DNA of 64,000 bases from Tuctoria greenei (GCA_036927565.1 JAYESD010000007.1:130608230-130672229), one strand, 5' to 3'. Shown: positions 1-10,800, numbered from the stretch's first letter. The notes: generated from the letters alone by a model not told the origin. Numbers and translations are program-made.

Positions 1-1444
1 TTTGTGGAGTTGATGCTAGCCGTTGTTGATTTTGCAAGCTCTCCATCATTCTGCGCATGTCTGCTAGCTCCTTTTTTGCCATGCAGAATTGGCTGCCATC
101 TGATCATGTAAGCCTGGACTTCCTGGTTGAGCTGTTCATTTGCCTAGACGAGGCCATCCATCTGGGAGGTCATATAATCATTTCTTCCTTCCAACTCTTG
201 CACCTGAGAGCTGAGGTCCTCATTTCTATTTTGCAAGGATCGATTTTGCTGGCCGAGCTGGTCAGACATTTGGATACGCAGTCTTTCAGAAACATTAGGT
301 TTAGCCATATAACCACGCCCCCGAAACTGTGATCCTCCAGAATCGGTTGCGGATATATAAGTAAGCCGGAAGATGTTGTTTCTTTCCTCATCTGGGATTG
401 GGACTCCCAACTCAGCTTCCTTGACGTTGATTTGTGCACGTGCCTGGGTCTATATACAAAAAGAAAAGTCACATGTACATTGCAAATATTTATTTAAATG
501 GGGACTATTTGAAGTGTTTCTCACATGTACAGCTTCTGCCTGCTCGTTTACCCATTGACCGTTCTTCACATGGCTTGCCTCCCACAATTCTATGTCATCG
601 GGTTCTTTTCCGGTCTCTGGGTCTCGCTACATCAAATACAAGTAAAATTTGATTGAATGATTGCAGTGCAAAGTAAAAGCATGATTTAGTTTTCATATCT
701 TCTCGTAACTAGGTTGGGCATAGGATTTCGAGCCAAGCAAGTGTTTTGTCTTTTGAGTACTTCGATTTCGTGAATTGGTTCTGCTTATTGACTGCAATTT
801 TAAGAATTAATTTCACGAATGGGTGTTATCAAATCGTTTTTGTAGGATATGAAGGTATTAGAAAGCTAGCTGACCTTGAATCGCTCGGACCCAAAATAGT
901 CCATAAGCACCAACCAATCGGAATCCGCTATGTCAACAGGCTTGTTTTGTATACGTTCCTCATCGGTCGAATACTTCTTAAAAGTGGCATGCAATGTTGA
1001 TCGCCACCCCTTGTAGCGCTCACCAGCAATCTTCAATATTTTTCTTCTAGTATCATCTGTATCCTCCAAGTCCCAGGCATTCTGTACATTGTATATCACA
1101 CTATTATAAACGTACAAGATGGAGGTCGCTAGAAAAAATACTTATGTGGGGTGTCACAACACTAACCAGAATGTCTCTCACTATATCGCTCTTCGAAGCA
1201 TCGCCAACCTCTGCCCACTTCCTTACACCAGCGAGTGGTGCATTTTTTTTGTTGTAATAACCACATCATCGACAAAGTGCCGCTGATTAGGACCAACCGC
1301 AGCACACAACCTATCGGACCACTGAATTTGTAGCTTCCGATTCTGATCATTCGTTCTATTTGCAGATGCTAGATAGCGCAATTTAGCAACCTTAAGTCCT
1401 TTAGCCACTCCCCTTCCAAACTTCTTTCCTTCGGTTAGTGTCAT
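1..1444 (-). pseudogene. Transposase_24-type (Ptta/En/Spm) plant transposase gene, partial, multi-exon
   Basis: Several minus-strand blocks match, in order, the plant Transposase_24 family, which accompanies CACTA elements. Block 1444-1223 reads GRGVAKGLKVAKL then LQIQWSDRLCAAVGPN. Block 1110-866 has the diagnostic YKGWRSTLHATFKKY followed by NKPVDIADSDWLVLMDYFGS. Block about 626-530 reads RDPETGKEPDDIELWEASHV and QWVNEQAEAV, typical of the family's C-terminal half. Block about 450-1 reads ELGVPIPDEERNNIFRL, then a Gln/Asn-rich coiled coil. Intervening stretches of 150-250 bases look like introns, so this was a spliced gene; it runs off the left edge. Exact exon borders and whether it is still functional are not resolvable here. 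Family assignment is firm; pseudogene status is an inference from incompleteness and transposon context. Confidence 0.72.
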
Positions 1445-1659
1445 TTAAACGGTAAACATTTAAAGCAAATTAGCAACTGACCAGGCCTAGTATCATATAC
1501 AAATAGTGTGAAATAAGAAGAAGTCTGATGTTTTACAATCTTCAGGACGAGTGCGGCAAATACGAGCGTGGGAACACTGCATCGCAACAGCATTTTGCTC
1601 CATATTGGGCGATGCATCGACTTGTTGACTTCTTTGTTGCTGTTCATACCCTACAATTA

Positions 1660-1984
1660 GGCATCAAGCAGTAGTCAGTGGCGCTACAGCACCCGTGGTA
1701 CTATAGCGGATTTTAAGTCCAGCCGCGAAGCAGGCAAGACAGTAGCTGGCGATGCTAGAGAAAGAGAGGGTTCGCTGGGTGCTCATCCTCTGCAGTACTG
1801 CCGGTTCGGTCTGACCGACATCAGCAGGAGCAGGTCTCGAGGCGAATTGGTGGCAGGGCGAGTCATGGACGTCAGCGGTATTAGCAGGTAGAGGATGCAA
1901 GACAGATGAGGCGGGCAGCTTGCGACGTTTAACAAAGCTAGGGTTCGGTCTGGCAGTGCAGTGACCACATTTAAGTCAGAGGAT
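1660..1984. other. Non-coding stretch
   Basis: Short ORFs on both strands lack recognisable domains. No promoter or repeat structure stands out before the fold-back element that follows. Confidence 0.5.
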
Positions 1985-2130
1985 CGACGTCCAGATCACA
2001 CTGGTGATCTCACGTGACTTACATTTTTACTGCAGGCGATGCAGTGAAGATCCAACAGTGTGATTCCGTTGGATCGTTACTGCATCGCGTGCAGTAAAAA
2101 CGTATAAGTCAGGTGATCTGCGTCCATTGA
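1985..2130. repeat. Fold-back MITE-like inverted repeat
   Basis: Arms 2016-2056 and 2068-2110 are near-perfect reverse complements: both carry TTTTTACTGCA, GCGATGCAGT and GATCCAAC in mirrored order around an 11-base loop. Weaker complementarity continues outward through GGTGATCT-type sequence. A compact hairpin of this type is characteristic of MITEs; the superfamily was not identified. Confidence 0.7.
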
Positions 2131-2479
2131 TATCACCCCAGAGCAAGTCTCAAGGGTAGGAGGACAGTGTGGAGGATCTAGGAATTAAATTTAGGTGGAT
2201 TGCATACTGATATTTTGCTTTGCATGTTAGCATCTCACCCTAAAGTGCTACTAGAACGAATACATGAATATAATCTTGCGTTAATTACCAGACATCAGCA
2301 ACGCATTTGGCAGTGTAAAAAACAGAATTGAGATTATATAAGCAGCAATGAACCCTCATGTACATGCATCTTTAAACTATATGATACTAACATTTCTTAG
2401 TGGACAGGGGTTAATGATATTGGACTATTTTTTCCAGGGTATGCCATGTCACATGGGGCATAGCATGTAGGTACGCCGT

Positions 2480-3056
2480 AATGGCCAGGGGTTTGCGGGC
2501 AGCGGGGTCATCATGGCACGCGAACGATGGGACGTGGAGATGGAGGGAGACACGTCGGGGAGGACAGTGAAGTGACCACCAGCAGGGCGTGGGCGCCGGC
2601 TGGTGCCGGAGGGACCGGCGGCGAAATGGGTTTGTGGGCGGCGGGGTCATCATGACACGCGAAGGATGGGATGTGGCGATGGTCGAGGGAGACTCATTTC
2701 TGAGGACACTGAAGTGAGCAGAAGCAGGGCATGATCGCCGGTGCCGGAGTGGTGGTGGCGAGAGAGCCCAACGTGCGCGTGTAGGCATCAATAAATCACG
2801 CCATCACATATACTCACCAGTAGGGCGTGGGCGCCGGCCGGTGCCGGATTGACCGGCGGCGACAGGGGTTTGCGTGCGGCGGGGTCATTATGACACGCGA
2901 AGGATGGGACGTGGCGATGGTGGAGGGAGACGTGTTAGGCAGGACCCTGAAGTGAGCAGCAGCAGGGTGTGGTCGCCGATGCCCGAGTGGCCGGCGGCGA
3001 GAGAGCCCATCGTGCGTGTGTAAGCATCAATAAATCACGCCATCACATATACTGAT
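2480..3056. repeat. 240-bp GC-rich tandem duplication plus a partial third unit
   Basis: The 30-base string beginning GCATCAATAAATCACGCC occurs at 2784 and again at 3024, giving a 240-base period. Preceding each copy is a GC-rich block containing GCGGGGTCAT, ACACGCGAAGGATGGGA and GTGGGCGCCGGC-like sequence. A shorter related block starts near 2488, 140 bases before the first full unit. No coding function is supported; the ORF in this block only reads through the repeat. Confidence 0.75.
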
Positions 3057-4600
3057 TAACTGTTAACTGGGACTAGGAAACTACAATCGCAATGCTAAAA
3101 TATTTAGTAGAGCCCGGTACATATTTATACTCATAGTACCAGCATGGGATGACGAATCTCGGGGTTCCTGAGCATCCGGTGCTGCAATATTCTCTGCATA
3201 CGATGCAAAGGAATTAACGTGTTATAAATATGTGTACTTTGATAGTAAACACATTTATAGCTATACCAGGTGCTTGTTGGCCATCATGATTACTTGTAGA
3301 CGACATGACGGTTTGGTGTCTTGTTCCTAAAGTAAAGAGTATATATAGTAAGTAACAGTGATAACGCCAGATTACATGAGGATGTGTATTTTAGATCGGG
3401 CGGTGTGGTTGCTATGAACTGAAAATGTTTGTTTTGAACGAAGGAATTAGAAATTGAGGAGTAGGAAAAAAACCGTACAATCCGAGAAAGAAAAACAAGA
3501 AAAACGTGTATAAACTGTGGGAACTGAAAATCTTAGGAATACAAGTTCGGAACACAGGAATGAGAGTACAACATTGGGAGTGGTTGATAAGATAACCCTG
3601 GCGTCATTTACTTCTAAATCAAGAAATTACATAGTACATGCGGTTTTTAATAGTTATCTTTCATGACATGGAAATGTACTAGAAATACACTACCATAAAC
3701 TATCGGAGCGACATTTATTTCGGGGCAGAGGTGTAGTGTATTTTATATATGGAAAAAAGTAGAATGCAATCAGATGCTAGGGTAAAATAAAAAGATGAAT
3801 CGACTGTAGGATGCAGATCTAACGATTGAGGATAGTTGATTGCACGATTGCACCATTAATCAGATTTTATACTAGACATTCATGAAACATAAGAGCATAT
3901 AAGGAGTTGGGACGACAGCTAGGACTGAACTGGCTGCAATTGTTGGGACGACAACTAAAGCGATAAGGAGGGAGTAGCTCTATCAAAAGACGACATGGAT
4001 CGTGTAGAACTTACGTAGCACAAAACTTGAGTCCGGGATGTCACAGGGCGGGGTCGGGGATGAAGAGGTTCGGTAGAGCCCGTCAAACTTGGTCGCTCGA
4101 TGTTGTACCCACAGTCACCACCACCACTCACACGGGAATTTCTTAGGAATGCAAGTTTGGAACACAGCACTAAGAGGAGAACATGTGTGCTGGGAACAGA
4201 AGCCACTACGGGATTAGAGGGAGACGCACATTTATATTCGTCATGGCTAGCTACAAATGGGCGGGACTGGAATTTTGGCCGCACGGAGTGACGTTTCAAT
4301 TGTGAAAATCTCAATTGTGCGCGCCAAGAAGAATGAAAATTTTTTTGAGGGACCGCTACTTGCCGTTCATCTTTGTTTTCATGGAGATGTAAAAGCAGTC
4401 ATGTGGTAGTGGGACATTCCAAAAAAAATACGAACAAAAATATGAATCGCCAAATGTATCATTGTGCTAATGCAAACGACATGCAAATACAGAACACCCA
4501 AGTCCATGAAAGGAGGACGGCAAATCCATGGTCTAGTAAAAGGTAAACAATCAGCATTTTATATATAACATTCGTCGCAATGAAATGATAACATATACAG
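3057..4600. other. Gene-free stretch
   Basis: Moderately AT-rich sequence with no supported gene on either strand. The two opposite-strand ORFs near 3955-4314 lack any family resemblance and overlap each other almost completely. Confidence 0.55.
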
Positions 4601-4602
4601 AG

Positions 4603-4705
4603 TATATACTACTACTACAAAAAAAAACATTTTCCCCTGTGATGTCTAATCTTCAGGCCATCGATCCAAAGCCGCCTGTGATACGAGTATCACAGGTACA
4701 TACGA
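4603..4705. repeat. Possible CACTA-type terminus and subterminal motif
   Basis: TACTACTACAAAAAAAAAC resembles the CACTACTACAAAAA terminus common in grass CACTA elements, with the first base changed. It is followed by CCTGTGATGTC and GCCGCCTGTGATACG AGTATCACAGG, short inverted motifs like those in CACTA subterminal regions. No matching right end was found, so this is tentative. Confidence 0.35.
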
Positions 4706-5127
4706 TATATATATCAACAATGTCATTGGATATTAGTTACAACGGATAAAGTACTTTTCATGCACCTGTTGCATCAGGCGATGGACTAGTTAGCAATTTA
4801 GATGACGTAATTTCCTAATCAAGTTAATTATGCATCATGTCTGTTGTTAGTTCTATTACTTGTAAGGATAATGTTTACCGGATTTCATTCATTCAGCCAC
4901 AAGAAATATAGACGGTCCCAAGTTACAAACATATAGGAGATGTTTTCGATAAAAGAAGTTTTTCGATACTGCATATATAGAACACATTGTTCATGAACAT
5001 AAAGACATATTTCATTAACAAACAAGTAATAGGAAAACACATAGTAGACAACAAGAACAAGATAAACTACACCTAATACTACTCTACTCAGAGATCATGA
5101 AATAGATAAACTACTCCTAATACTACT

Positions 5128-5862
5128 CTACTGGGAGAAAACCACGTCCTCCTCCTCCGCCGCTGCCGCCTCCTCTGCCTCCGCCGCCGGTGTTGCCTCC
5201 TCCTCCTCCTCCGCCGCTGCTGCCTCCGCCTCCGCTGCCGCTGCTGCCTCCTCCTGCTCCTCCTCCGCTGCTACCGCTGCCTCCATAGCCGCGTCCACCT
5301 CCGCCTCAAGAGGCGTCGCCTGCTCTGCCTCCTCCACTGCCGCCGCTGCCCAAGCCGCCTCATACTCCTCAACCTCTGTCACAGTCCGAAGCTTCCCGGC
5401 GACGCGGTGCATAATCTTAAGGAGGCCCTCTACCCCAGCAACCTCCGGGATCGTCTCGTGGAGGGCGTCGAGATGACCGGCCACAATCATCAACCCGTAG
5501 CAGTAGTGGCCCGCGATGTCCATGCTCGTGTGGAGGGGAAGGGTCCCAAGACCCAGACGGCGACACGAGCGATCTGTGTCGGAAAAGACCTTCCGCGCCA
5601 CTGCGTTGAGTGCTAGTGCGCTATGAGCGACGGCGGACTTGGCGTTGGTGGCCACCTTAAGGCGCCGATCGAGTTCGTCGATGCGGTTGGTGAGGAGTCT
5701 GAGAGTCTACTCAACCCAACCGGGATGAGGAAGTGCAGGCGCCGCGGGTGGAGATGCGGGCGCCGCCATCAATTCCATTGGCATTGCCGGCGGCGATGGA
5801 AACGGAGAAGGAGGTTCGGAGGACGTTGATGGCCTAGAGCGCTTCGGCGCGGGGCTACCCAT
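5128..5862 (-). pseudogene. LGLGTLP-family gene, copy 1, with one in-frame stop
   Basis: I do not recognise this family. Start ATG at 5862 is fixed by near identity with copy 2 (MGSPAPKRSRPSTSSEPPSP). The frame is open for 51 codons, meets TAG at 5709-5707, then stays open for 192 codons to the stop at 5128. The part after the TAG reads TNRIDELDRRLKVATNAK and then the conserved core CRRLGLGTLPLHTSMDIAGH and LDALHETIPEVAGVEG. So a single nonsense change splits an otherwise collinear gene. The C-terminal Ala/Glu-rich tail is about 80 residues, against about 30 in copy 2, through expansion of GCC/GAG-type triplets at 5140-5330. A TATA box lies 118 bases upstream. An unrecognised intron around the stop cannot be excluded. 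Confidence 0.7.
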
Positions 5863-5979
5863 TTTTGTGGCGAAGGAGGTGTAGAGAAAGAGCAAGAGGT
5901 GGTCGACGGTGGCGGGGGGAGAAGTTTAGAGGCTAGGATCTAAGGAGTGGTGCGGCGGAGAAGCAAGAGGACGGTGAGC

Positions 5980-5986
5980 CTTTATA
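5980..5986 (-). promoter_or_regulatory. TATA box of copy 1
   Basis: Minus-strand CGCTATAAAGGC, about 118 bases before the ATG, matching the same string before copy 2. Position and conservation between duplicates support a core promoter. Confidence 0.65.
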
Positions 5987-6039
5987 GCGGGTCGTTGTCT
6001 AAGCGGGCGTGTTGAGACGATCGGACGCTAGAGCAAACC

Positions 6040-6870
6040 GCGCTTAATTATGAACCGGTCGGTGGCCTACCGCACTTTGCATCCTCTCGGTCCCAACGGC
6101 TCGACGCGTCCCATTAGGAGTAAATTTACACGCGGGGAAAAACAATTATTTCGTTATATAAAAAAAATCCGTCCGTACACGCCTATGCCAACTTCGTGAC
6201 CGCGCGTCCGTGCCAGGGGACGCCTTGCAGCGAACATGGGCCTAGTCCTGCACTCATTACATTCATTCGGATTTTTAACTGCAACTGTGCGCCATGCCTT
6301 ATAACGTCGGTGCACCGACCTCAACTTTCCGTGGTGGGACTAAACCTTCGCACCTGTTCCATATGTCCTTTTCTTCTCTATCTGTTGTCTAATACTATTT
6401 CTGTTCTATGCTCAACATGCATGTGCGACCTCGATCCACGATCATGTTTTATGATGTTATACGTGTGTTTTCTCTTTTTGTTGAAAGATTGTCATGTACT
6501 ATTTGAGGTATACATATATATGCATGCATGTTAGTGTTGTTAAACATGACCGAGGTCTGAGGTGTTTTAATTCTAGCTATGTCTAACATGCACGGACCGC
6601 AAACATGATCAACCAATTACACTACTTAAGAAACCCAAATAGGAGACAACGATGGGCAACAGATCGGATGTCCATCAATCACAAAGCGATGCGAGACGCG
6701 GTTAAAGTCATTGTTTGTCTCCTTTAGCTTTGCAATTACAAATCGAGACGAGCTTCAAACCCTAAGATCATTTTTTTTGTCCAATTTGCTCGGTTCACTT
6801 GTGACAGATTAACACATCACTAAACATAGAGCACATTCACTTGATTGAAATCCAGAAATTCTAACACACC
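6040..6870. other. Non-coding stretch upstream of copy 1
   Basis: AT-rich sequence with short ORFs lacking family resemblance. Nothing beyond scattered palindromes is visible. Confidence 0.5.
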
Positions 6871-7002
6871 AGTATTCATTGACACGAACTAACACATATA
6901 TATTACAAAATACAAGAAATATGTACAAGAACATAATTGAAGCTAAACATGTACAAGAACTCCTAAAACTACAAAATAAATATGTACAAGAACTCCTAAA
7001 AA

Positions 7003-7281
7003 CTACTCTGCCGGCCTCGCCTCCTCCGCCCTCTCCTCCAACTTCTCAAACCACGACAAGCGGTCCTCCTCCTCCTTGTCCTCCTCCTCCTCGTCGTCGT
7101 CGTCATTGTGGTGGTGGCGGTCGCCGTCGTCGTCGCCGTCGTCATCGTCGTCGTCATCATCGTCGTCGTCGTTGTTGTCGTACTCCTCCTCCTCCTCCTC
7201 CTCCTCCTCCGGTGACGATGCAGCAGGAGAGTGGGCCGGCTGCTCCGGCTGAGCCGATTGCTCCGGCTGCACCAGTGGCAA
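7003..7281 (-). CDS. Low-complexity acidic ORF, doubtful
   Basis: A 92-residue ORF whose centre is almost wholly Asp and Glu, from CTC/CTT and GTC/ATC triplet runs at 7060-7212. It ends LSWFEKLEERAEEARPAE and is followed by AT-rich sequence resembling a 3' UTR. It sits between the inverted copies 1 and 2, whose products also end in acidic tails, so it could be the decayed tail of another family member; no conserved core is seen. It may equally be a triplet-repeat artefact. Confidence 0.25.
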   Translation of the reverse strand: MPLVQPEQSAQPEQPAHSPAASSPEEEEEEEEEYDNNDDDDDDDDDDDGDDDGDRHHHNDDDDEEEEDKEEEDRLSWFEKLEERAEEARPAE

Positions 7282-7734
7282 TTTTATCTTCTTATTCTAC
7301 ATAAGCTAGCTTCGTTCAGAGTGGTGACCACGTTCTTGTAGTTTACTAGGCGGCGCCTAGCTTCGGACCTATAACTAATCAAGCAAGGGACAAAAAGCAA
7401 ATCCTCCAGCCTTTTTCTAGTATCAAGAATCGCAAAGTGTGGCACTTGGATTTGGATGGTGAGGTGAGGCGAGGCGAGGTAGCTGCAGGCAATGAGAGAC
7501 ACTCTTCTTCAGTGATGAGGGCATACCTTGAAGTGACGAGGGCGAAGCTCGGCGGCGACGGCAAAGCTCGGCAGCGACGGCGAAGCTCGGCGGCAACAGC
7601 GAAGCTCAGCGGCGTACCTGGAAGTGACGAGGGCGAACACTTGGCGGCAAACAAAATTTTGGCAGCCTAACAACGTCTAAGTGTTTCGCTCGGGTTAGGT
7701 TTTTCCTACGCTGCCGAGGGGTATACATAAACTC

Positions 7735-7856
7735 CAATTTTCTCAGGCAGATTTTAAGTACTGACCGCCTAAGAAGATTGTTACCCCAGACGGGTTTTAC
7801 TTACCAACCGCCTGAGAAGATATTTACTTCTTCTTAATTAATATTCTTGATTAAAT
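7735..7856. repeat. CACTA-like subterminal repeat block, first copy
   Basis: Contains CCGCCTAAGAAG, ACGGGTTTTACTTACC and ACCGCCTGAGAAG, ending in a 43-base segment (7814-7856, GATATTTACTTCTTCTTAAT core) repeated at 8552-8594. AGGCGGTT/AACCGCCT alternations of this type occur in subterminal regions of grass CACTA elements. Confidence 0.5.
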
Positions 7857-8479
7857 GTGGGTCCTTTAAAATGGAAAAATTCCACTTTCTTGTAACATTA
7901 TTGATATGTAAAGGTTACCATTAAATTTCACTTCATAAATCATTTGATGAATATAATGCCTTTTTAATTTATTTTTTCAGTGGACATTTTTACTCATCAT
8001 ACCAACCTCTATAAATTTTTTCAGATTTTTTTAATTTTTTTTTGAATCAATGTGTGTTCATAATTTGATGAATGCCTCATATGTATATATGAGCATTTAG
8101 TTAGAATGATGGATAACTTGAAGTTTGACATGTTGGAATGCTTTTAAAAAAATTAACAAAATTCATACATGTATAAATGATAGAAATATGTTCATACAAA
8201 CAAATTTGAGTGAAGGATCTTTTTTTATGAGATACACAAATGTGAATAATATGTGAGTAGAAATTCATTTGATATTTATCAAAACATTACAATGTCAGCT
8301 ATACAAGTTTTAAAATATTTTGTTCAGGTGGTAGATGTTAATTTCATACAAATGTAGAAGAAAGAATCATTGAATTTGGACACAATTTGCAGAATCTAAA
8401 CATGTTTGAGTATTTATATTGGAATCTAAATAAAAAAGAAGCAAGGGATAAGGAAACTGAAGAACAGTATTGGGCATTA
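7857..8479. other. AT-rich gene-free stretch
   Basis: Strongly AT-rich, no ORF with support, lying between the two direct repeat blocks at 7735-7856 and 8480-8655. Likely the interior of a small non-autonomous transposon. Confidence 0.5.
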
Positions 8480-8655
8480 TCTCAGGCGGTTGGTAAGTAA
8501 TACCCGTATGAGATAAAAATCTTCCTTGACGGTTATTAAGTACCAACTGCTTGTGAAGATATTTACTTCTTCTTAATTAATATTCTTGATTTAATATCTT
8601 ATCAGGCGGTTGGTAAGTAAAACCTGCCTGAGATAAACTTAAAAACCGCCTGTGA
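8480..8655. repeat. CACTA-like subterminal repeat block, second copy
   Basis: CTCAGGCGGTTGGTAAGTAA occurs twice here (8482 and 8603), with CCTGCCTGAGATAAAC and ACCGCCTGTGAAAAACC. The block stops where homology with the copy 1 promoter begins, so the inverted duplication joins transposon-like sequence. Confidence 0.5.
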
Positions 8656-8714
8656 AAAACCGACGCCGAGACGGGGACCCCTCACCACACGCCCGCTATT
8701 AGACGATGACCCGC

Positions 8715-8721
8715 TATAAAG
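8715..8721 (+). promoter_or_regulatory. TATA box of copy 2
   Basis: CCGCTATAAAGGC, about 118 bases upstream of the ATG at 8839, identical in sequence and spacing to the motif of copy 1. Confidence 0.65.
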
Positions 8722-8838
8722 GCTCACCGTTCTCTTGCTTCTCCGCCACACCGCTCCATAGACCCTAGCCTCCAAACTTCTCCCCCCGCCACCGTCGACC
8801 ACCTCTCGCTCTTTCTCTGCACCTCCATCGCCACACAA

Positions 8839-9372
8839 ATGGGTAGCCCCCCGCCGAAGCGCTCTAGGCCATCGACGTCTTCCGAACCTCCTTCCCTGTT
8901 TCCATCGCCGCCGGCAATGCCGGTGGAACTGATGGCGGCGCCCGCATCTCCTCAGCCTGCCCGCATCGACGAATTAACGCGCCGAATTAAAGATGTCGAA
9001 GACGACGTGTCCTCCGCCGTCGAACATGCAAGAGTGCTGGACACAATGTTGCGGGATGTGTTTACAAATACATCTCTCATCTGTCGCCGTCTGGGTCTTG
9101 GGAGGCTTCCCCAGCTCCCCAGCATGGACTCCGCCGACTACTACTTGTTCATGTTAAGCTTTGTGGCCGCTCGTCTCGACGCCCTCCATGAGACGATCGC
9201 GGAGGTTGCTGGGGTACAGGGCCGCTGGAAGATTCTGTACAGCGTCGCCTGTAAGCTCGGTGTGGACACAGAAGAGGAGTTGCCGCCGCCATCGGAGGCG
9301 GAGGCGGAGCCGCCGGAGGATGCATCAGCCGCGGCGCGCGCGGCGGCGGAGGTGGACGAGGCCTCCGAGTAG
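8839..9372 (+). CDS. LGLGTLP-family protein, copy 2 (intact, 177 aa, unknown function)
   Basis: The only uninterrupted member of the family here. The ATG is conserved with copy 1 and follows a recognisable TATA box and CT-rich leader. Residues 1-40 are basic then proline-rich (PPPKRSRPSTSSEPP), a possible nuclear-localisation patch. Residues 41-75 look helical and coiled-coil-prone (RIDELTRRIKDVEDDV). Residues 83-142 are the conserved core: CRRLGLGRLPQLPSMD, then LDALHETIAEVAGVQG and a KL-ending helix. Residues 145-177 are acidic and alanine-rich. No signal peptide or membrane segment. No catalytic motif is recognisable, so no function is proposed. The open frame, retained promoter and conserved core, with damage in the other three copies, argue for a real gene or one recently real. 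Confidence 0.7.
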   Translation: MGSPPPKRSRPSTSSEPPSLFPSPPAMPVELMAAPASPQPARIDELTRRIKDVEDDVSSAVEHARVLDTMLRDVFTNTSLICRRLGLGRLPQLPSMDSADYYLFMLSFVAARLDALHETIAEVAGVQGRWKILYSVACKLGVDTEEELPPPSEAEAEPPEDASAAARAAAEVDEASE

Positions 9373-9583
9373 AATAGGATTAGGAGTAGTTTTGTTCTTG
9401 TTTCTACGTGTTTTTCATCCATGTTTTCTTTACTCTTGCTTGTAATATATGTGTTGGTAGTATGTTAATGTAATATGTCTTTTCTGTTCATGAACAATGT
9501 GTCTGATGTATTATCGAAAAATTCACCTTTTATCGAAAAACATCTCCTTTAACGACGCCAAGTTATAACCTTTAACCCACTTC

Positions 9584-10102
9584 GTGCGTGAATCAAAAAA
9601 CATCTCCAGTCGTGATGTTGTGTTTCTCTTGTTTTTTATTTTGATATTTTTTCTTTTTACGTTTTGTCATGTTGTTTTCCTGCAAAAATCTGAAACAGTC
9701 GCGAGACTCGCGATGTTATTATTGCACGGACTAGATAATCCACTTTACATCGCTCGAAGCCTTGTTCTCCGGAGAGGCAACGAAGTCGGCGGGGAAGGAC
9801 GTTCAGGGACTGTACCAGTTTACGTCCTAGGTCTTGATATTGTGGACCACCTTCCGGGTGATGAGGAGGACCCTCCGCCTTTCAATGGCAACCCCCACCC
9901 TTACCACGGACCAGTCTTACCTGGTCCTTATCTTGATGATCAAGGTCCTGCGCATGCTGCCCCATATGACTTGGGGCAGAATGATCCTGGTGACCATAAT
10001 AATGAAGCGTCGGATATGTTGTCCACAACGCAGGTAGCATATAATATCCTAATCTTTCTCCTCATATATAGCGTGTTAACTATTTTTTTTGGCCCCAAAT
10101 GA
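9584..10102 (+). CDS. Hypothetical ORF, 172 aa, weak support
   Basis: Open frame with a strongly hydrophobic segment near residues 13-35 and another near the C-terminus (IFLLIYSVLTIFF), with a Pro/Asp/Gly-rich middle (DEEDPPPFNGNPHPYHGP). No family is recognised. The hydrophobic part comes from T-rich sequence, so the first 45 codons may not be coding. The central part, GC-richer than its flanks, could be an exon of a degraded gene. Confidence 0.25.
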   Translation: MRESKNISSRDVVFLLFFILIFFLFTFCHVVFLQKSETVARLAMLLLHGLDNPLYIARSLVLRRGNEVGGEGRSGTVPVYVLGLDIVDHLPGDEEDPPPFNGNPHPYHGPVLPGPYLDDQGPAHAAPYDLGQNDPGDHNNEASDMLSTTQVAYNILIFLLIYSVLTIFFGPK

Positions 10103-10119
10103 TCTAGAAAAATTACTCC

Positions 10120-10800
10120 AGATTTGATGATGCCATAAACTAATTGCTGCTGAAAACAATGACGGTGGTCCAAGCAAGGTTGTCGTGATGCAGGATGCAT
10201 GGAGGTAGACCCAAGCAAGGTGGTGGTGCAGGACGATGTATGGAGCTAGCTGACGGACTAAAGGTGCTGCTTGAAGAGATGTGGTGTGGACTAGATGTGC
10301 CGATTAGTTTATTTTGTGTTTTTTGATTACGTAAGAGCTAGTACTATCAAATTAATTAGTTTGTTGCCTGGAATGGTACGTTGAACACTATTGTTTGGTT
10401 CCGTCGATGTTTATATCTAATATTTAATCCTTGTTTATATCACTGTGTTGCTGGTTGAAGAGATTTTATGCGTATGCTTTATTTTAATCCTTGTTTATAT
10501 CACTGTGTTTATATCTAGTAGTACTTAATTACGAACCTGTATAGAAGTAGCAATTTATACAATTTTATTATTAGTGAAGCCAAAATTTATAGAACCTAGA
10601 TTTTTTAAAGCACATGTGTCACTTCCGGAGGAATCCATTCCTTTAAACTGCCCCGTGAGTTTCCTTTGATGCAAACGGGGCTAAACAAAAGACGAGCGCG
10701 CATAGGGGAAACACAACAAGTGCAACATTCATCAGAGACAAGCATGCATATATAGGAGAAAGACATCAACATGCCTTATACAAGTCTATTTTATATACAG
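10120..10800. other. Non-coding stretch
   Basis: AT-rich, with a 21-base direct repeat (TTTTAATCCTTGTTTATATCACTGTGTT-type at 10424 and 10481) and no supported gene. It ends at the CTCCCTT terminus at 10801. Confidence 0.5.

Larger units (their letters stand above)
4925..6035 (-). repeat. Left arm of a gene-sized inverted duplication
   Basis: Read on the minus strand, this block aligns with 8660-9560 on the plus strand across promoter (CCGCTATAAAGGCTCACCG), 5' leader (CTTCTCCCCCCGCCACCGTC), coding region and 3' flank (TGTTCATGAACAATGTGT, then ATCGAAAA and TTTTATCGAAAA). The pair brackets about 2.6 kb of unrelated sequence. Confidence 0.8.
8660..9560 (+). repeat. Right arm of the gene-sized inverted duplication
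   Basis: Partner of 4925-6035 in opposite orientation; collinear from upstream of the TATA box to about 190 bases past the stop codon. Confidence 0.8.

Noticed and set aside
2411..2791. 126-codon minus-strand ORF
   Set aside because: It runs through the 240-bp tandem repeat and has no recognisable motif.
3955..4314. 119-codon minus-strand ORF as a gene
   Set aside because: No domain, start context or flanking structure; an opposite ORF covers half of it.
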